NCBI GenBank assembly: GCA_020860565.1
Contig: JAJBUA010000017.1
Span: forward strand, 1-64,000
DNA from: Clostridiales bacterium
Lineage (GTDB): Bacteria; Bacillota; Clostridia; Lachnospirales; Lachnospiraceae
Length of the DNA: 64,000 nucleotides
Direction: 5' to 3'
The position numbers and the translations under genes were made by a program. Below the pieces are notes generated by a model that was not told the origin of the DNA, did not search any database, and was given only the letters and a program-made list of their open reading frames with translations. Of the stretch, positions 60,822 to 64,000 are shown one piece after another (the stretch's first letter is position 1; each line of letters opens with the position of its first letter).

Positions 60822-62111
60822 TCATTGATTCAGCATATCCTCAATCAGGATTCCATACCCACGGGACGCATCCTGCACAAAAACATGCGTGACTGCTCCG
60901 ATCAGCTTACCGTCCTGGATAATAGGACTCCCGCTCATTCCCTGAATAATCCCGCCGGTCAATTCGAGGAGCTCCGGATCCGTGATATGGAGCACCAGAC
61001 ATTTATTTTTCTGCAGAGGATTCTGCTCCACCCGCTGGATCTCAATCTCATAATCACGAACCTCACCTGACACGCTGCTGCGCAGGTACGCTGTCCCCTT
61101 ATGAACGTCCTGGCGATAGCCCACCTCGATAGCCTTTTCCCTGACGAAATCCTGTAATTTTTCATTTGCCGTGCCAAAAACACCATTTTCTGTGTTTTTC
61201 GTAATTTCCCCCAGTATCGTTCCCGGTCCGTAATAGATAACCCCTGCCATAACGCCTGGATGTCCGGCACTTCCTTTCTCCACACCCAGAATCTCCGTCT
61301 CGTACAACATACCTTCTTCACTCTCAAATACCTGACCGGTATCGCTGTCACTGATCCCGTGTCCCAGCGCACCGAAAGTACCGTCTTCTTTTAAATAGGT
61401 CATGGTACCGATCCCCTGAGTATCATCTCTGACCCACGCACCCAGCTTATAATTGCCATCCTGCGCTTCAACCGGCGTCATGTGGATCTCCATTTCTTCT
61501 CCATCCCTGCGTATTTTCAAAAGCACCTCTTTGCCCTCGGAGCAGTTGAGCATGGTAATCAGCGCTTCCTTATCCCTCAGAGGATTTCCATTAATCGCCT
61601 GAATATAATCTCCGGATTCCAATGTGCCATAAGCCGGTTCCACCTGATCCCCATCCGCATCAGTGATCTGTCCGGTTCCAATCACCATGATCCCGTCGGA
61701 TTTCAGATAAAGTCCGACAGGCACACCGCAGGGGATCGCATACTGAGTCTCCACAACCTCCACCTGAATCTCCCGGAAGGTAAGTTTTCCAAATAATTTC
61801 AGCCCCAGCCGATAGCTTCCCAGTTTATTTGCACACATACAAAAAGGGCCGTCCGTCTTTAAGCGGATCTTGTCCGCGGCGATATCGGATTCATTGCCCA
61901 GCATCACCTCTTTGCTTTCACTGAACAGTGTTGTGCAGAACGGAAGTTCAAAATCGAACTCTTCCTCCTCTTCGATCACAAGACTCAGATGCCTGGGAAC
62001 TTTCGCTTCCAGATAATACCAGGTATAAGCAGCACATACGACCAGGCTCAGCAGAAAAATCACTGCCATGGCTTTTTTGTACGGCGGTCGGATCGGTCTC
62101 TCTTTTGTCAT
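60822..62111 (-). CDS. spoIVB: SpoIVB peptidase
   Basis: Forespore-secreted serine protease that triggers pro-SigK processing, 429 aa. N-terminal membrane anchor/signal (AVIFLLSLVVCAAYTWYY, about residues 15-32), PDZ domain (about 130-210, GTLESGDYIQAINGNPLRDKE split at GDYIQAINGNPL) and S55 peptidase domain with the catalytic Ser in GMSGSPIIQDGKLIGAVTH (about 390-408) and His in GALGHGISDSDTG. SpoIVB shows a complete SigG/SigK checkpoint. Following genes are for polysaccharide, not spo0A. Confidence 0.95.
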   Translation of the reverse strand: MTKERPIRPPYKKAMAVIFLLSLVVCAAYTWYYLEAKVPRHLSLVIEEEEEFDFELPFCTTLFSESKEVMLGNESDIAADKIRLKTDGPFCMCANKLGSYRLGLKLFGKLTFREIQVEVVETQYAIPCGVPVGLYLKSDGIMVIGTGQITDADGDQVEPAYGTLESGDYIQAINGNPLRDKEALITMLNCSEGKEVLLKIRRDGEEMEIHMTPVEAQDGNYKLGAWVRDDTQGIGTMTYLKEDGTFGALGHGISDSDTGQVFESEEGMLYETEILGVEKGSAGHPGVMAGVIYYGPGTILGEITKNTENGVFGTANEKLQDFVREKAIEVGYRQDVHKGTAYLRSSVSGEVRDYEIEIQRVEQNPLQKNKCLVLHITDPELLELTGGIIQGMSGSPIIQDGKLIGAVTHVFVQDASRGYGILIEDMLNQ

Positions 62112-62170
62112 CTCACATACCTCCTCGAATCTGTCAAATCAAACAGGTCATTTTTCCTGCCCATGCGCAT

Positions 62171-62206
62171 AAAAAAAGAAGGGATACCTCAATCAGGTTT
62201 TCCCTC
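62171..62206 (-). terminator. Intrinsic terminator after recN
   Basis: Minus strand AGGGAAAACCT-GATTG-AGGTATCCCT with a 1x2 internal loop, followed by TTCTTTTTTTATGCGCA. The TTATGCGCA nonamer (62172-62164) overlaps the end of the U-tract. It separates recN from spoIVB. Confidence 0.78.
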
Positions 62207-62238
62207 CTAGTATGTGAGAATTATGAAATTCCACTCTG

Positions 62239-63915
62239 TCAGTTTTTCCTTCTTGCCGCAGCTTTTGTCTCATCTGCCAGCTGTTTCATCTCTCTGGCGT
62301 TTTGCAGAACCGAATCCGTGATCTGCGCGCCGCCGAGCAGACGCGCCAGCTCCGTTGTTACTTCATCGCCGTCCAGCAGACGGATCCGTGTCGTCGTCCT
62401 GCCGCTGTCCGCGGACTTCGCAATCTCATAATGGCAGTCCGCCATGGATGCGATCTGCGGCAGATGCGTAATGCAGATGACCTGACGGCTCCCGGAAATG
62501 ATCGCCAGCTTTTCCGATACCTTCTGCGCGGTTCGCCCGCTGATCCCGCTGTCAATCTCATCAAAAATCAGCGTATCCACTGCGTCACTGTCCGCAAGCA
62601 CAGTCTTGATCGCAAGCATGATACGTGACAGCTCGCCGCCGGACGCCACCGCGCCGAGCGGTTTTTCCGGTTCTCCGGGATTCGTCGAGATCAGGAACTC
62701 CGCCTCGTCATATCCGTTTGCCGTATAATGGTCCAGGCGGCGTACCTCCATGCGGAACGATACCTCCAGAAAGTTCAGATCCTTCAGGCTGTTTTCGATC
62801 TGTTCTGCCAGCAGGCCGGCTGCTTTTTTTCGTTCTTTCGACAGCCGCCCACAGAGATCATTCAGATGTTTTTCTGATTTTTGATAGTTTTCCTCGCATT
62901 GCTTTCGATATTCATCAAAATGTTCTAATTGTTCTAATCTCTGTTTTTTATCGGAAAATGCCGCTCTGACCTTTTTTACCGTTGCTCCGTATTTTGACTG
63001 AAGGCGGCGGATCTCGTCCAGTCGCTTTTCCGTCCGCATAAGATCTTCTTCATCAAATACCATCTCGTCAAGATATGCACCGATCGCGTGACGGATATCG
63101 TTTAAAATCGCCTCCGCATCACAGAGTTGGTCACGGATATCTCCTACCTGCGGATCATAGGACGCCGCCTCTCCTACCTCCCGCAGCGCACGGCCGACCG
63201 TTTCAGTCTCCACTGCCTCATAGGCGGCTGACAGGCTTTCCCGTATCTTCTGTCCGTGCGTGTATTTCCGGTAAAGATCCGCAAGTTCTTCCTCTTCCCC
63301 TTCCTTTAAGTCCGCAGACTCGATCTCCTCGATCTCAAACCGCAGAAAATCCGCCTCCCTGCGGCGGCTCTCCTGATCGCCTCCGCTCTCATCGAGCTCT
63401 GTCTTCAGCGTCCGATATCTCTGATATTCTGCGGAAACTTCCTTCTTCAGTTCATCAATAGCAGATTTTGCATAGAGATCCAGAATTTCCAGATGACGGG
63501 AAACATGGAGCAGAGACTGATGCTCATGCTGACCGTGAATGTCAATCAAACGGGCCGTGACCGCTTTAAGCTTTGCCGCCGTCGCCGTCTCATCATTAAT
63601 CCTGCTGACACTGCGGGCCGGCATAATCTTACGCGTAATAATCAAAATTCCCTCTTCATCGGGAAAGATCTCCAGCTTTGCCAGCGCCTGCCGCTGTCTC
63701 TCATCTACAGAAAAGACAAGTTCGATGTAGGCATACTCCGCCCCGCTGCGGATCATCTCCCGGGAGGCTTTCTGGCCCAGAGCCAGATTGACCGACCCGA
63801 TAATAATCGATTTGCCCGCCCCGGTCTCACCGGTCATGATATTCAGGCCTTCGCCGAAATAAACATCCGCTTTCTCGATCAGTGCCAGATTGCGCACATG
63901 TAATTCCTGCAACAT
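62239..63915 (-). CDS. recN: DNA repair protein RecN
   Basis: SMC-like ATPase for double-strand-break repair, 558 aa. Walker A GETGAGKSIIIGSVNLALG (about residues 29-47), a long central coiled coil, signature ASGGELSRIMLAIK (about 420-433) and Walker B LIFDEIDSGISG. SD GGGGAGG precedes ATG 63915. The upstream fragment fits the argR-recN-spoIVB order of Clostridia. Confidence 0.96.
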   Translation of the reverse strand: MLQELHVRNLALIEKADVYFGEGLNIMTGETGAGKSIIIGSVNLALGQKASREMIRSGAEYAYIELVFSVDERQRQALAKLEIFPDEEGILIITRKIMPARSVSRINDETATAAKLKAVTARLIDIHGQHEHQSLLHVSRHLEILDLYAKSAIDELKKEVSAEYQRYRTLKTELDESGGDQESRRREADFLRFEIEEIESADLKEGEEEELADLYRKYTHGQKIRESLSAAYEAVETETVGRALREVGEAASYDPQVGDIRDQLCDAEAILNDIRHAIGAYLDEMVFDEEDLMRTEKRLDEIRRLQSKYGATVKKVRAAFSDKKQRLEQLEHFDEYRKQCEENYQKSEKHLNDLCGRLSKERKKAAGLLAEQIENSLKDLNFLEVSFRMEVRRLDHYTANGYDEAEFLISTNPGEPEKPLGAVASGGELSRIMLAIKTVLADSDAVDTLIFDEIDSGISGRTAQKVSEKLAIISGSRQVICITHLPQIASMADCHYEIAKSADSGRTTTRIRLLDGDEVTTELARLLGGAQITDSVLQNAREMKQLADETKAAARRKN

Positions 63916-63948
63916 AGTTCTTCCTCCCCATTTTTACAAATGATGTCG

Positions 63949-64000
63949 TCATGAATCCGATAAAATCTTGCGTATCTTGTCCATTACCAGAATCGTATCG
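63949..64000 (-). CDS. argR: C-terminal end of the gene upstream of recN, probably ArgR
   Basis: Partial; the last 16 codons (DTILVMDKIRKILSDS) and a TGA at 63949-63951 are visible, the rest lies beyond the window. The fragment fits the C-terminus of clostridial arginine repressors, and argR normally precedes recN in this phylum. 33 bp separate the two genes. Confidence 0.5.
   Translation of the reverse strand, partial: DTILVMDKIRKILSDS

Noticed and set aside
62208-62214. CATACTA on the minus strand as a SigG -10 for spoIVB
   Set aside because: No fitting -35 was found, and the recN terminator lies between it and spoIVB.

Overview
The window reads as chromosomal DNA of a Gram-positive, endospore-forming Clostridia member, most likely Lachnospiraceae. 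Support comes from spore genes (yqfC, yqfD, spoIVA, spoIVB, an unnamed SpoIID-like gene), the ylxM-ffh-rpsP-khpA-rimM-trmD-rplS-rbgA-rnhB order, an EFR1 flavodoxin/ferredoxin protein, archaeal-type split isopropylmalate-dehydratase subunits and base composition near 50% GC by eye. Nothing resembles a phage, plasmid, insertion sequence or CRISPR array. Almost all genes lie on the minus strand, so replication probably runs from high to low coordinates (inference).

Layout. 0-3.2 kb: LacI regulator that seems to head an operon leaving the window, then a divergent Y-family polymerase/YolD pair. 3.2-9.3 kb: ybeY, phoH, yqfD, yqfC, rpsU (missed easily because it is 58 aa) and alaS. 9.4-13 kb: RNase HI, a beta-CASP RNase-like hydrolase and spoIVA. 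13-18.2 kb: a complete branched-chain amino acid ABC transporter (livKHMGF). 18.2-24 kb: gpsA-plsY-der-DUF512 and a divergent PRPP-synthetase-like gene. 24-31.8 kb: the conserved translation/SRP cluster. 31.8-34.1 kb: tRNA-Val(GAC), pyrBI and CarD. 34.4-38 kb: pckA, a cytoplasmic pectinesterase-like protein and a cell-wall hydrolase. 38.3-44.4 kb: ybaK, two different leuCD-type pairs in tandem, ilvC and ilvN. 44.4-49.1 kb: ZIP transporter, acylphosphatase, EFR1 protein, AEC transporter and the SpoIID-like protein. 49.2-53.5 kb: hflX, a TPR membrane protein, dut, scpB, scpA. 53.6-64 kb: phosphoesterase, HAD hydrolase, D,D-carboxypeptidase, a Ser-rich secreted protein, an LCP-CpsD-Wzz polysaccharide operon, spoIVB, recN and the last codons of the gene upstream of recN, probably argR.

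The coding content is mostly core metabolism and housekeeping. The less ordinary signal is between genes. A family of GC-rich two-hairpin elements recurs at about 16.7, 34.3, 42.4 (two tandem units) and 57.0 kb; its paired arms differ between copies in a compensatory way. The nonamer TTATGCRCA occurs seven times, always intergenic and always on the minus strand, six times directly after a terminator; four copies fit the DnaA-box consensus TTATNCACA. A 144-bp element with 23-bp perfect terminal inverted repeats separates the convergent prs and pgeF genes. The ilvN-ilvC spacer and the livK leader also fold into clear hairpins.

Promoters were called by eye from -35/-10 hexamers with 16-18 bp spacing, and terminators from stem plus U-tract. 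Family assignments come from motif recognition; no database search was run.
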